Assembly: GCA_903845215.1 (NCBI GenBank)
Contig: CAIMWI010000074.1
Span: 1 to 32,485 of the forward strand
From: an uncultured Rhodobacterales bacterium
Lineage (GTDB): Bacteria; Pseudomonadota; Alphaproteobacteria; Rhodobacterales; Rhodobacteraceae
Direction of reading: 5' to 3'
Length of the DNA stretch: 32,485 nt
Positions 1 through 7,505 of the stretch are shown here, piece by piece. Each line of letters begins with the position of its first letter. Positions within the stretch are counted from its first letter, which is position 1. The translations under genes were made by a program, and so were the position numbers. The notes under the pieces are model-generated. The model saw only the letters and a list, made by a program, of their open reading frames with translations, was not told the DNA's origin and did not search any database.

Positions 1-528
1 CCACCACGCCACCATGCTGCCTTGGGCCTCAGATTTAACCTTCTCCCATTCCTCTTTCAGAAGAAACTGAGCGTGTTTAACAAATTGCAGCTCAGTTTTA
101 CGGTAATTTGACGATTGGCCTTCAGCGGCTTCAACAAGTTTAGGCATTAGTTTTATCAACTCTTGGTCGATGCCGCTCTTATCAAATGGGTTAAGCTGCA
201 AGGTGATTAAGGCAATAAGCTTGTCGGCTTCAGTGCGCCTAGCCGACGCCTTATCTATATGCTTTTCATCTTGCGCTTTCTTACTTTTCGCCGAATCCCT
301 GCTTATCGCCCCAAGAACGGAAAGCAGTTCAGCAATATTTCCGCGCAATTTTTCGATCCATTTTGATCGCTCAATAGTGACCGAGGCAATGTATGTTGAC
401 CGCTTTGAAGATGAGAGTGCAACAAATGCACTAATCAATGCGGCGACAAAAACACCCACCAAAGCAAGTACCGCTACTAAAATCGAAACTAGATAAGAGT
501 TTTCTTTAAGGGCATCCATCAAGTCCAT
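1..528 (-). CDS. Low-GC membrane-anchored protein of unknown function (partial, C-terminus off window)
   Basis: An open frame of 176 codons runs from an ATG at 528 to the left edge without a stop. Residues about 8-38 form one hydrophobic N-terminal segment (YLVSILVAVLALVGVFVAAL). A charged, helical, probably cytoplasmic region follows, with ERSKWIEKLRGNIAEL at about 54-69 and a later LITLQLNP motif. I recall similar layouts (one membrane helix, then a W-I/V-x-x-L-R segment, then L-x-L-N-P) in uncharacterised proteins of variable regions, but I know no named family. The stretch is clearly AT-richer than its neighbours, and codons such as TTA, ATA and AGG are used freely, which suggests horizontal transfer. 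An antisense frame at 170-496 is shorter and has no recognisable character. A second in-frame ATG lies three codons in. Function unknown. Confidence 0.7.
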   Translation of the reverse strand, partial: MDLMDALKENSYLVSILVAVLALVGVFVAALISAFVALSSSKRSTYIASVTIERSKWIEKLRGNIAELLSVLGAISRDSAKSKKAQDEKHIDKASARRTEADKLIALITLQLNPFDKSGIDQELIKLMPKLVEAAEGQSSNYRKTELQFVKHAQFLLKEEWEKVKSEAQGSMVAWW

Positions 529-567
529 TATACTTTCTTTCAGATAATTTTTTTCTGTTAAAAAATA

Positions 568-596
568 TTCATAAATTATGAGATGTAATCGCACAA
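568..596 (-). promoter_or_regulatory. Candidate promoter of the low-GC gene
   Basis: On the minus strand TTGTGC (591-596) and TATGAA (568-573) are separated by exactly 17 nt. They lie 40-70 nt upstream of the ATG at 528 in a very AT-rich stretch. The palindrome CATAAATTATG (570-580) overlaps the -10 and could be an operator. The -35 match is only moderate. Confidence 0.35.
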
Positions 597-609
597 CTTG
601 CGGAAATAG

Positions 610-1620
610 TCAAACCCCATAATACTCGCGATACCACGCCACAAACGCCGCGATTCCGTCTTTCACGTCGGTCTTGGGCGCATAGCCCGTCAGCGCCCGC
701 AGCAGGGTGGCGTCGGCCCAGGTGGCTGGGACGTCTCCGGGTTGGATGGGCAGGTAGGTGCGCTGCGCTTTGCGGCCGAGGGCGTGTTCGATGGCGTCAA
801 CAAAGTCGAGCAGTTTGACCTTGTCTGAGTTGCCGATGTTCACCACGCGCCACGGGGCCACTGGGGATAGGGTGTCGGCTGTGATGGGCTCTGCCGTGTG
901 GGGCAAGGGCGGGGGCGTGTCGATCAGCAGGCGGATGGCTTGGACAAGGTCGGCGACATAGGTAAAATCGCGGTACATCTCGCCGTGGTTGTAAACCTCG
1001 ATCGGGCGGTCTTGCAGGATCGCTTGCACAAATTTGAACAGCGCCATATCGGGGCGGCCCCACGGCCCATAGACGGTGAAAAAGCGAAACATCGTGGTGG
1101 GCAGCGACCACAGGTGCGCATAGGCATGGGCCATGCTTTCGCTGGCCTTTTTGGTGGCGGCATAGATCGTCAGCTGGGTGTCGGCCTTTTGCGTTTCAGC
1201 AAAAGGCATCTGGTCATTGGCCCCATAGACCGAAGAGGTTGAGGCCATCAAAAGGTGCTGCACCTTTAATCGGCGGGCGACCTCCATCACGTTAAAGCTG
1301 CCTATCACGTTGGAATCCAGATAGGCGCGGGGGTTTTCAAGGCTGTAACGCACGCCGGCCTGGGCGGCGAGGTTTACGATCACCTCTGGCTGGAAATCGT
1401 CGGCCACGCGGTCAAGGGTGGCGTGATCTTCGAGCAACGCTTCGGTCGCTGTGAACTGGCGGTGTTGCAGCAGGATCTGGTGTCGGCGCTGTTTAAGGCG
1501 GATGTCGTAATAATCTGACATGCCATCATAGCCGTGAACGCGAAAGCCTTCGGCCAAAAGCAGGCGGGAAAGGTGAAAGCCGATAAAGCCAGCCGTTCCG
1601 GTGATCAGCACTTTGCGCAT
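610..1620 (-). CDS. NAD-dependent epimerase, probable UDP-glucuronate 4-epimerase
   Basis: An extended SDR-family nucleotide-sugar epimerase of about 336 residues, the usual length for UDP-glucuronate 4-epimerases; these convert UDP-glucuronate to UDP-galacturonate for capsule or LPS synthesis in the cytoplasm. The N-terminal Rossmann motif GTAGFIG sits at residues 8-14. The segments AAQAGVRYSLENP and GPWGRPDMALFKF are typical of this subfamily. The catalytic Ser is in the STSSVYG region and the Tyr and Lys are in YAATKK. The start MRKVLITG at 1620 is chosen over an upstream ATG at 1683 because that would put 21 non-conserved residues before the beta strand of the Rossmann fold. It follows rimM on the same strand after a repeat-containing gap. 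No glycosyltransferase or capsule gene is adjacent, so its pathway is not set by context. Confidence 0.85.
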   Translation of the reverse strand: MRKVLITGTAGFIGFHLSRLLLAEGFRVHGYDGMSDYYDIRLKQRRHQILLQHRQFTATEALLEDHATLDRVADDFQPEVIVNLAAQAGVRYSLENPRAYLDSNVIGSFNVMEVARRLKVQHLLMASTSSVYGANDQMPFAETQKADTQLTIYAATKKASESMAHAYAHLWSLPTTMFRFFTVYGPWGRPDMALFKFVQAILQDRPIEVYNHGEMYRDFTYVADLVQAIRLLIDTPPPLPHTAEPITADTLSPVAPWRVVNIGNSDKVKLLDFVDAIEHALGRKAQRTYLPIQPGDVPATWADATLLRALTGYAPKTDVKDGIAAFVAWYREYYGV

Positions 1621-1709
1621 GGGGGGCCCTTGGGTGGCTTTGGTCTTGAATTGGCCGATTGCGGGGGCTTTGGCAAGCGTCATGCCCCGGGGCGCTGCCC
1701 CGCGCCCCG

Positions 1710-1732
1710 GGATATTTGGGCAAGTATGAAGG
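1710..1732 (+). repeat. Dispersed intergenic repeat, copy 1
   Basis: A GGATATTTG core followed by a GCA-AGTATGAA tail lies between the rimM stop and the epimerase start. It matches the left arm of the pair at 14718 at 21 of 23 positions. A GC-rich self-complementary stretch (1684-1710) precedes it. Confidence 0.6.
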
Positions 1733-1737
1733 GGGGG

Positions 1738-2262
1738 TTATTCCAAGCCTTCGGGGGGGTCCGCGACAATGCGGCCAGAGGTCAGGTCGACTGTGGGGAT
1801 CACGGCGCGGGTAAAGGGTAACAGCAGGTCAAAGCCTGCGCCGGAAATCTCAAGCAGATCGCCCGCGCCGTGGTTATGAACGGCGCGGACAGTGCCCAAA
1901 GGCTTGCCGCCCGGATCGCGCACCTCAAGCCCGATCAGGTCGGCGTGGTAGAATTCGTCATCAGGCAGGCGCGGCAGGCGTTTGCGGTCGGCGAAAAGCG
2001 ACACGCCTTTCAGCGCATCGGCTTGGTCTTTGGTTTCGACCCCCGCAATGCGCGCGCCCAATCCGCCGGCCACGGGGCGGGTGAGTTTGATTTTGAAGGA
2101 ACGGGTGCCATCCTCGGCCCAAAGCGGGCCATAGGACGCGATATCTTCGGGGTCAGCGCAGAAGCTTTTCAGCCGCACTTCGCCTTGCACGCCAAACGCG
2201 CCGGAAATCGCCCCGACGCAGACACGATCCGGGCCTTTGGCGTTTGTGCCGTCCTGAGTCAT
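1738..2262 (-). CDS. rimM: Ribosome maturation factor RimM
   Basis: A 174-residue protein that binds ribosomal protein S19 in the 30S head and assists late maturation of 16S rRNA. The N-terminal RimM beta-barrel begins with [20 protein letters not shown] (residues about 15-34), with the family's G-x-x-G-x-x-G-E-V-R pattern. The C-terminal PRC-barrel contains [28 protein letters not shown] and [13 protein letters not shown]. An AGGAGG ribosome-binding site lies 6 nt before the ATG. It is downstream of rpsP on the same strand, with a terminator-like hairpin in the 48-nt gap. In many bacteria trmD follows rimM directly; here trmD is 28 kb away on the opposite strand. Confidence 0.95.
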   Translation of the reverse strand: MTQDGTNAKGPDRVCVGAISGAFGVQGEVRLKSFCADPEDIASYGPLWAEDGTRSFKIKLTRPVAGGLGARIAGVETKDQADALKGVSLFADRKRLPRLPDDEFYHADLIGLEVRDPGGKPLGTVRAVHNHGAGDLLEISGAGFDLLLPFTRAVIPTVDLTSGRIVADPPEGLE

Positions 2263-2278
2263 GGCTGCCTCCTATGGG

Positions 2279-2302
2279 AAAAGGGCGCCCGATGGGGCGC
2301 CC
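2279..2302 (-). terminator. Terminator or attenuator hairpin between rpsP and rimM
   Basis: On the minus strand a perfect 8-bp stem GGGCGCCC / GGGCGCCC with a 4-nt loop is followed by TTTTC. It begins 9 nt after the rpsP stop and ends just before the rimM ribosome-binding site. It probably lets only part of the transcription continue into rimM. Confidence 0.7.
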
Positions 2303-2310
2303 GTTCAGTC

Positions 2311-2664
2311 TTATTCTTCAGCCGGAGCAGCGGCGGCTGCGGCTTTCTTCTTGGCGCGTTCAGCCATGGCTTTACCCGGCACGGCCGATTTGGGGTTCGA
2401 GCGGACAGTTTTGGGCAGAACGCCTGCAGCTTCTAGAAAGCGCGCAACGCGGTCGGTGGGTTGAGCGCCCTTGGACAGCCAATCCTTGATCCGGTCCAGA
2501 TCCATCTTGATGCGGTTTTCGTTGTCTTTGGCCAGCATCGGGTCATAGGTGCCCAGCTTTTCCAAGAAGCGGCCGTCGCGCGGCATGCGGCTGTCGGAAG
2601 CGACGATGGAATAGTGCGGACGCTTTTTGGAACCGCCACGGGCGAGACGGATTTTCATGGACAT
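2311..2664 (-). CDS. rpsP: 30S ribosomal protein S16
   Basis: A 117-residue structural protein of the small subunit. The family N-terminus [19 protein letters not shown] is present, with [19 protein letters not shown] following. The C-terminus carries an Ala/Lys-rich tail (residues about 100-117), as is common in alphaproteobacteria. The start [10 protein letters not shown] at 2664 is set by AAGGAG 8 nt upstream; a frame opening at 2712 would add 16 residues that do not fit the family. It sits between the chorismate mutase and rimM on the same strand, with a hairpin just after the stop. Confidence 0.96.
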   Translation of the reverse strand: MSMKIRLARGGSKKRPHYSIVASDSRMPRDGRFLEKLGTYDPMLAKDNENRIKMDLDRIKDWLSKGAQPTDRVARFLEAAGVLPKTVRSNPKSAVPGKAMAERAKKKAAAAAAPAEE

Positions 2665-2725
2665 GGTGTTTCTCCTTAACATGTCTTGGGAGCAGCGCGG
2701 GCAGGATGCCAAGGCTGCGGGTTGG

Positions 2726-3034
2726 CTATTTTTGCAGGTGTTCGTGATGCCTGATGACTTCAGAGATAATGAAGGTCAGGAATTTCTTGGCAAATTCGGG
2801 GTCAAGGTCAGCGTCTGCGGCCAGACGTTCCAGCCGTTCGATCTGGCGGGCTTCGCGTGCGGGGTCAGACGGGGGCAGCGCATGGGTGGCTTTGAGCTTA
2901 CCCACGGCTTGGGTGTGTTTAAACCGTTCAGCCAGCGTATAGACCAAGATCGCATCCAATCGGTCGATCGAGGCGCGGTGGTCTTTGAGCACCTCTGCCG
3001 CGCGGGCGGCGAGGGTGGCGGGGTCAGCGGTCAT
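2726..3034 (-). CDS. Chorismate mutase, AroQ type
   Basis: A 102-residue all-helical monofunctional chorismate mutase that converts chorismate to prephenate on the way to Phe and Tyr. It shows the AroQ pattern R-x-x-I-D-x-x-D-x-x-L at residues 20-30 ([11 protein letters not shown]), then the central R/K positions in [20 protein letters not shown], and the C-terminal [22 protein letters not shown] lies just upstream of the ATG. Its position between ffh and rpsP matches the order I know from Rhodobacterales. The substrate of the next Phe-pathway step, prephenate, is used by the pheA product at 19753-20583. Confidence 0.9.
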   Translation of the reverse strand: MTADPATLAARAAEVLKDHRASIDRLDAILVYTLAERFKHTQAVGKLKATHALPPSDPAREARQIERLERLAADADLDPEFAKKFLTFIISEVIRHHEHLQK

Positions 3035-3073
3035 AGCCGGCCTCCTTTTGGGACAGCACAGGAGAGACGGTTG

Positions 3074-3092
3074 GAATTTTCGCAGAAAATTC
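3074..3092. repeat. Perfect inverted repeat between ffh and chorismate mutase
   Basis: GAATTTTC, a 3-nt spacer, then GAAAATTC: 8-bp perfect arms, AT-rich in a GC-rich genome. It lies 17 nt after the ffh stop and has no T-run on the minus strand, so it is not a standard terminator. It could be a processing hairpin or an operator. Confidence 0.5.
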
Positions 3093-3109
3093 GTGGGCTA
3101 AACGCATCG

Positions 3110-4627
3110 TCATTTCTTTTTGAACATCCCCGACAGGCCCTGTGGCAAACCGCCCATACCGCCCAAACCACGCGGCAGTCCGCCCCCTAAGCCGCCCATG
3201 CCCGATTTCATTGCGCGCGCTGCTTCTTCCAGCTGAGCGGGGTCCATGTTTTTCAGGTCTGGCATGCCACCAGCGGCAGCGCCGCCTTTGCCCATCATCT
3301 GGGCAATGGCCTGCTTCATCATGCCGCCCTTGCCCATTTTCTTCATCATATCGGCCATTTGCTGGTGCTGCTTGAGCAGCTTGTTCAGCTCTGACACTTC
3401 CAGCCCTGCGCCTTTGGCTATGCGCTTTTTGCGGCTGGCGGCCAGCAGATCGGGGTTGGCGCGTTCTTTTTTGGTCATCGACTGGATCAGCGCGATCTGG
3501 CGTTTGAGCATGCGGTCATCAAAGCCCGCCTTTTCCGCCGCCTTGGCCATGCCGCCCATGCCGGGCAGCATCCCCATGATCGACTGCATACCACCCATTT
3601 TCAGCATCTGTTCCAGCTGCATGCGTAGGTCGTTCATGTTGAACAGACCCTTCTGGAAGCGCCGTGCCATGCGTTCGGATTGTTCAGCCTCAAAGGTCTC
3701 GCGGGCTTTTTCGACCAGCGCCACGATGTCGCCCATGCCCAAGATGCGGCCCGCGACGCGGTCAGCTTCAAAGGTTTCCAGCGCATCCATCTTTTCGCCC
3801 ATGCCGACAAAGCGGATGGGTTTGCCCGTGATCGCCCGCATCGACAGCGCCGCACCGCCGCGCCCGTCGCCGTCCATCCGCGTCAGCACCACGCCGGTGA
3901 TGCCAACCTTGCCGTCAAACTCTGCCGCCACGTTGACAGCGTCTTGGCCGGTCAGGCCGTCAACCACCAGCAGCGTTTCGCGCGGGTCGGCGATGTCGCG
4001 CACCGATTGGATTTCGTCCATCAGCACTTCGTCGATGTGCAAACGGCCCGCCGTGTCGAGGAACAGCACGTCATAGCCGCCAAAAGCTGCCTGAGTCTTG
4101 GCGCGCTTGGCGATTTGTACCGCCGTTTCGCCTTTGACGATGGGCAGGCTGTCGACGCCGATTTGTCCGGCCAGAATGGCCAATTGTTCCATAGCGGCGG
4201 GGCGGTTGGTGTCCAACGAGGCCAAAAGCACGCGCTTGTTGTTACGCTCTTTCAAGCGCTTGGCGAGTTTGGCCGTGGTCGTGGTTTTGCCCGACCCTTG
4301 CAGACCCACCATCAGAATGGTGGACGGCGGGTTGTCGATCTTTAACGCATCCGCCGGACCTTCGCCGCCCAGCACCGCAATCAACTCGTCATGCACGATC
4401 TTGACGACCTGTTGGCCCGGCGTCACCGATTTGGTCACCGCTTGGCCCGTGGCCCGCGTCTTGACCGCCTTTATGAAATCGCGCGCCACAGACAGTGACA
4501 CGTCCGCCTCAAGCAAAGCCGTGCGCACTTCGCGCAGGGCGGCGTCGACATCCGCTTCAGACAGCGCGCCCGCCTTGGTCAGACGATCAAAGACGCCACC
4601 AAGGCGGTCTGACAGGCTTTCGAACAT
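3110..4627 (-). CDS. ffh: Signal recognition particle protein Ffh (SRP54)
   Basis: A 505-residue GTPase that binds 4.5S RNA and signal sequences of nascent membrane proteins and docks with FtsY. The N domain is residues 1-95. The G domain has the P-loop GLQGSGKT (108-115), DTAGR (191-195) and the TRMDGDGRGG segment. The Met-rich M domain follows from about 330, with many Met and Gly residues in MLPGMGGMAKAA and a Gly/Met-rich tail ending in KKK. The start MFESLSDRLG at 4627 is chosen because GAGGAG lies 7 nt before it; an ATG six codons upstream lacks a site. Its RNA partner is encoded at 15907-16010. Confidence 0.96.
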   Translation of the reverse strand: MFESLSDRLGGVFDRLTKAGALSEADVDAALREVRTALLEADVSLSVARDFIKAVKTRATGQAVTKSVTPGQQVVKIVHDELIAVLGGEGPADALKIDNPPSTILMVGLQGSGKTTTTAKLAKRLKERNNKRVLLASLDTNRPAAMEQLAILAGQIGVDSLPIVKGETAVQIAKRAKTQAAFGGYDVLFLDTAGRLHIDEVLMDEIQSVRDIADPRETLLVVDGLTGQDAVNVAAEFDGKVGITGVVLTRMDGDGRGGAALSMRAITGKPIRFVGMGEKMDALETFEADRVAGRILGMGDIVALVEKARETFEAEQSERMARRFQKGLFNMNDLRMQLEQMLKMGGMQSIMGMLPGMGGMAKAAEKAGFDDRMLKRQIALIQSMTKKERANPDLLAASRKKRIAKGAGLEVSELNKLLKQHQQMADMMKKMGKGGMMKQAIAQMMGKGGAAAGGMPDLKNMDPAQLEEAARAMKSGMGGLGGGLPRGLGGMGGLPQGLSGMFKKK

Positions 4628-4830
4628 GGCGCTCTCCTCGATCAATGCCCGAATGGGCGGCGGTGCGGGGCCTAGGCAAAAACGGCAACGGCACCCGTGG
4701 GCGCAACGCGCTGACGGATGGCGATCCCGGCATAAGCCTAGGGACCGGAAGCCTGACGCCTCCGGGGAATTCTGCGTCGATTACGGGCGAAGCCGGCCAG
4801 AGTCAAGCGCGCAAGGGCGAGAGCCCCAAT

Positions 4831-5181
4831 TTAGCGCTGAAAATCGGCCAGATGGCGGCGCAAAATCACAGCCGAGGTTGCGGCTAGCAGCATGGCGGGC
4901 GGCGCGCCATCCCATCCCAGCACGCTGGCATGGGCGGCAAGGGCAGCCAAACTGGCCGCCAAAGCCAAAGCCGCGCCATAAGCTGTGCGACCGGGCACCA
5001 TCAGGCCAATGGCCGCCATCACCTGAACCACGCCAGCCAAGGCCCGCACCACATCCGCCGCCCCTAGGGCCGTAAACCTCGCGCCCATCCGGTCATAGCC
5101 GATCACCGTGGCCAAGCCAGCCGCCATCATCACCAGCGCCAAGCTGGCTGTCATCAAGGTGGGCGTGGTCAGTTTTGGCAT
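4831..5181 (-). CDS. DoxX-like small membrane protein, copy 2
   Basis: A 116-residue, four-helix membrane protein resembling the DoxX-like family: a first helix with LALVMMAAGLATVIGYDRM, a second rich in A/V/G, MVPGRTAYGAALALAASLAALAAHASVLG, and a final helix ending in RRHLADFQR. The start MPKLTTPTL at 5181 is set by GGAGG 4 nt upstream. It follows its paralogue (5230-5577) on the same strand after 48 nt; the two share length, topology and the A-H-A-x-V-L-G segment, so they look like a tandem duplication. The function of such proteins is poorly defined; some are linked to redox or quinone metabolism. The divergent LysR gene is a likely regulator. Confidence 0.75.
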   Translation of the reverse strand: MPKLTTPTLMTASLALVMMAAGLATVIGYDRMGARFTALGAADVVRALAGVVQVMAAIGLMVPGRTAYGAALALAASLAALAAHASVLGWDGAPPAMLLAATSAVILRRHLADFQR

Positions 5182-5229
5182 GGGGCCTCCATCCGCCATT
5201 TAGCAGCGACGAAGGCCTTTTCGCAAGGT

Positions 5230-5577
5230 TCAGCGCGACAGTTGTGCGCGGTAGGCCCAAAGCGTTACAGCGGCCAAAGCGCCCAGCACCAGCGCAGGCA
5301 GGCCAGCCGCTAGGCCCAGCACCAAGGCGTGGGCGATCAATGCGCCGATCATGGTGCACACCAAAAGCCCCGCCGCATAGGCTTGCAGGCCCGGTATCCA
5401 CAGGGCGATGGCCGAGCCAACCTCGATCGCGCCTGTGACATAGCGCAACCATTGGCCAAAGCCCACCGCGTCAAAGGTCTGGACCATCATCTCGGCCCCC
5501 GCCAGTTTGGCCAGACCTGCGGCCCCGAAGGCTAAGGTCAAAAGGGCGCGGATGATCACCAAAAGGGTTTTGTTCAT
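5230..5577 (-). CDS. DoxX-like small membrane protein, copy 1
   Basis: A 115-residue protein with four predicted membrane helices. It shows the DoxX-type opening LALTFGAAGLAKLAG-like pattern (residues about 13-27: LTLAFGAAGLAKLAG), the central VGFGQWLRYVTGAIEVGSAIALWIPG and a last helix ending RAQLSR. The ATG at 5577 has CAGGAA upstream. A longer frame reaching 6444 is not used because it crosses the LysR gene on the other strand. It is the first gene of a two-gene unit with the paralogue at 4831-5181, divergent from LysR at 5689. Confidence 0.8.
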   Translation of the reverse strand: MNKTLLVIIRALLTLAFGAAGLAKLAGAEMMVQTFDAVGFGQWLRYVTGAIEVGSAIALWIPGLQAYAAGLLVCTMIGALIAHALVLGLAAGLPALVLGALAAVTLWAYRAQLSR

Positions 5578-5637
5578 GGCATTTCCTGTGGTTTGCGTGG
5601 GGTTGGGCGTAAGTCCTGCATAATGCCGCTTGCAGAT

Positions 5638-5647
5638 TTGCGCGCAA
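5638..5647. promoter_or_regulatory. Candidate operator in the DoxX / LysR intergenic region
   Basis: TTGCGCGCAA is a perfect 10-bp palindrome midway between the divergent starts at 5577 and 5689. LysR regulators usually bind such dyads upstream of the divergently read target, but the match to T-N11-A is not clean. Confidence 0.3.
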
Positions 5648-5688
5648 CCCTGCCAGATACCGCAAGACTTGTTCAGGAATGCACAGAT

Positions 5689-6576
5689 ATGCTGGTGGAT
5701 ACTTGGGGCGAAATTCGAACGGCCTATCAGGTGGCGCGCTTGGGCACCGTATCCGGCGCGGCCGAAGTTTTGGGCGTGCACCATGCCACCGTAATCCGCC
5801 ATATTGACGCTTTGGAAAAGCGGCTGGGGACCAAGCTTTTCCAACGCCACGCGCGCGGCTATACCCCGACCGAGGCGGGCCGTGATCTTTTGTCCACCGC
5901 TCAGCGCACCGAAGAGCAGTTTGGCCAATTGGTCAGCCGCATCAAAGGGCAAGGCGAAACGGTCACAGGCGAGTTGGTCGTCACCTCGATCACGGGCATA
6001 GCCCCCGTGCTGTCGCCCGTCTTTGCCGAGTTTCAGGCCCTGCACCCCGATGTTGCCATCCGGTTTTATTCCGACATGCGCCTGTTCCGGCTGGATTACG
6101 GCGAGGCGCATGTGGCCATTCGTGCAGGGGCAGCACCGCAAGACGGCGATTATGTGGTGCAGCCATTGGCGCGGGTGCAGGCGGCCCTTTACGCCTCGAC
6201 CGCTTATGTGCAGGCGCACGGGGTGCCCAAGGGGCCGCAAGATTTCCCCCAGCACCGCTTTATCGGCCCTGTCGATGCTGAAAACCGCGCGCCGTTTTAC
6301 CGCTGGCTGCGCGAAACTGTGCCGGATGAGGCCATCACCTACCGCGTCAGCGAGCCGTCCTCGATCGCGGCAGCGCTGCAGGCGGGCCTTGGTCTGGGCT
6401 TTGTGCCGGTGTGGGAGGCCGAAAAGCACCCCGATCTGGTCCAAGTCATGCCGCCACGCACAGAATGGGAATCACCCCTGTGGATCGTCACCCACGTTGA
6501 CCTGCACCGCACCCTCAAGGTGCAAAGCTTCCTGACAGTACTCAAACGCGCAGCGGCCAGTTGGTCCTGCGCATGA
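5689..6576 (+). CDS. LysR-family transcriptional regulator
   Basis: A 295-residue LysR-type regulator, the normal length. The N-terminal winged HTH spans residues about 8-66 (YQVARLGTVSGAAEVLGVHH, then RHIDALEKRLGTKLFQRH and YTPTEAG). The effector-binding domain follows from about 90 (TGELVVTSITGIAPVLSP) to the end. The start at 5689 fits the family N-terminus and has CAGGAA 9 nt upstream; a start at 5593 would add 32 unconserved residues. It is divergent from the DoxX pair, the usual placement for its target, and its stop overlaps the start of the DMT exporter (ATGA), so that gene may be translationally coupled to it. Confidence 0.9.
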   Translation: MLVDTWGEIRTAYQVARLGTVSGAAEVLGVHHATVIRHIDALEKRLGTKLFQRHARGYTPTEAGRDLLSTAQRTEEQFGQLVSRIKGQGETVTGELVVTSITGIAPVLSPVFAEFQALHPDVAIRFYSDMRLFRLDYGEAHVAIRAGAAPQDGDYVVQPLARVQAALYASTAYVQAHGVPKGPQDFPQHRFIGPVDAENRAPFYRWLRETVPDEAITYRVSEPSSIAAALQAGLGLGFVPVWEAEKHPDLVQVMPPRTEWESPLWIVTHVDLHRTLKVQSFLTVLKRAAASWSCA

Positions 6577-7463
6577 CCGGCACCCCTGCCCAAAGCGGCC
6601 ATCTGGCAATGCTGGCTTTTTCGGCCTTGGTAGCCGGGTCGTTCTCGCTTGGCGCACTGGCGGCACCTCTGATCTCGCCCGCGGCGCTGACGGTCGCGCG
6701 GTTTGGGCTGGCGGGGGCCTTGGTGGGCGCGGCGGCGTTTGTCAGCAAGGGCGGCGTGCCGCGCAGGGCTGCGGCGGCCCCTTGGCGCTATCTGGTGCTG
6801 GGTGGTTTGCTGGCCTGCTACTTTGTGCTGATGTTTGAAGGCCTGCGCACGGCGGCAGCGGTGCCCACGGCGGCGGTCTTTACCTTAACACCCGTCATGG
6901 CGGCGGGGTTTGGCTGGGTTTTGCTGCGCCAGATCACCACAGCGCGTATGGCGCTGGCCTTGGCTTTGGGGGCTTCAGGCGCGGTCTGGGTGATCTTTCG
7001 CGGCGATGTGCAGGCCATTGCCGCCATGCAGATCGGACGGGGCGAGGTGATCTTCTTTTTCGGCTGCATCGCCCATGCCTTTTACGCCCCAATGGTCCGC
7101 CGCCTGAACCGGGGCGAGCCCGCGCTGGTCTTTACCTTTGGCACGTTGCTGGCAGGGTTCTTGCTGCTGTGCCTGTGGGGCGGGCGGACCGTTGTGGCGA
7201 CTGATTGGGCCAGCCTTCCGGCGATTGTGTGGATCTGTCTGGCCTATGTGGCGATTGCGGCCTCGGCCATGACGTTTGTTTTGATCCAATATGCTACGCT
7301 GCGTTTACCTGCGGCCAAGGTGATGGCCTATACCTATCTGGTGCCGTGCTGGGTGATCGTTTGGGAAATAGCGCTTGGACATCCAGCCCCGCCTGCCAAG
7401 GTTTTGGCCGGTGTCGTGCTGATCTTGGCCGCCTTGGGGCTTTTGCTAAAGAACGAGGGCTAG
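6573..7463 (+). CDS. EamA/DMT-family exporter
   Basis: A 296-residue inner-membrane protein with about ten hydrophobic helices in two EamA repeats, the drug/metabolite transporter layout. Features are SPAALTVARFG in helix 2, the loop GLRTAAAVPTAAVFTLTPVMAA and, in the second half, YTYLVPCWVIVWEIALGH. The ATG overlaps the LysR stop as ATGA, which decides the start; a TTG 12 nt upstream is also in frame. Export of amino acids or other metabolites is typical of the family, but the substrate here is unknown. Confidence 0.85.
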   Translation: MTGTPAQSGHLAMLAFSALVAGSFSLGALAAPLISPAALTVARFGLAGALVGAAAFVSKGGVPRRAAAAPWRYLVLGGLLACYFVLMFEGLRTAAAVPTAAVFTLTPVMAAGFGWVLLRQITTARMALALALGASGAVWVIFRGDVQAIAAMQIGRGEVIFFFGCIAHAFYAPMVRRLNRGEPALVFTFGTLLAGFLLLCLWGGRTVVATDWASLPAIVWICLAYVAIAASAMTFVLIQYATLRLPAAKVMAYTYLVPCWVIVWEIALGHPAPPAKVLAGVVLILAALGLLLKNEG

Positions 7464-7505
7464 GGCCTTTGGCTGCGACCTAACCACCGGACCGAGGGAT
7501 AAAAG

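Noticed and set aside
170-496. Plus-strand ORF of 108 codons at the left edge
   Set aside because: It is antisense to a longer open frame (1-528, minus) that has a membrane helix, coherent composition and a plausible promoter.
2627-3190. Plus-strand ORF of 187 codons across rpsP and the mutase
   Set aside because: It is a shadow on the opposite strand of two recognisable genes.
4628-4830. 203-nt gap upstream of ffh, considered for an RNA gene
   Set aside because: No tRNA or stable hairpin and no good promoter could be recognised; it is listed only as an unassigned intergenic stretch.
5230-6444. Minus-strand frame of 404 codons around the first DoxX-like gene
   Set aside because: All residues before MNKTLLVI are antisense to the LysR gene and do not resemble any domain; the ATG at 5577 has a ribosome-binding site.
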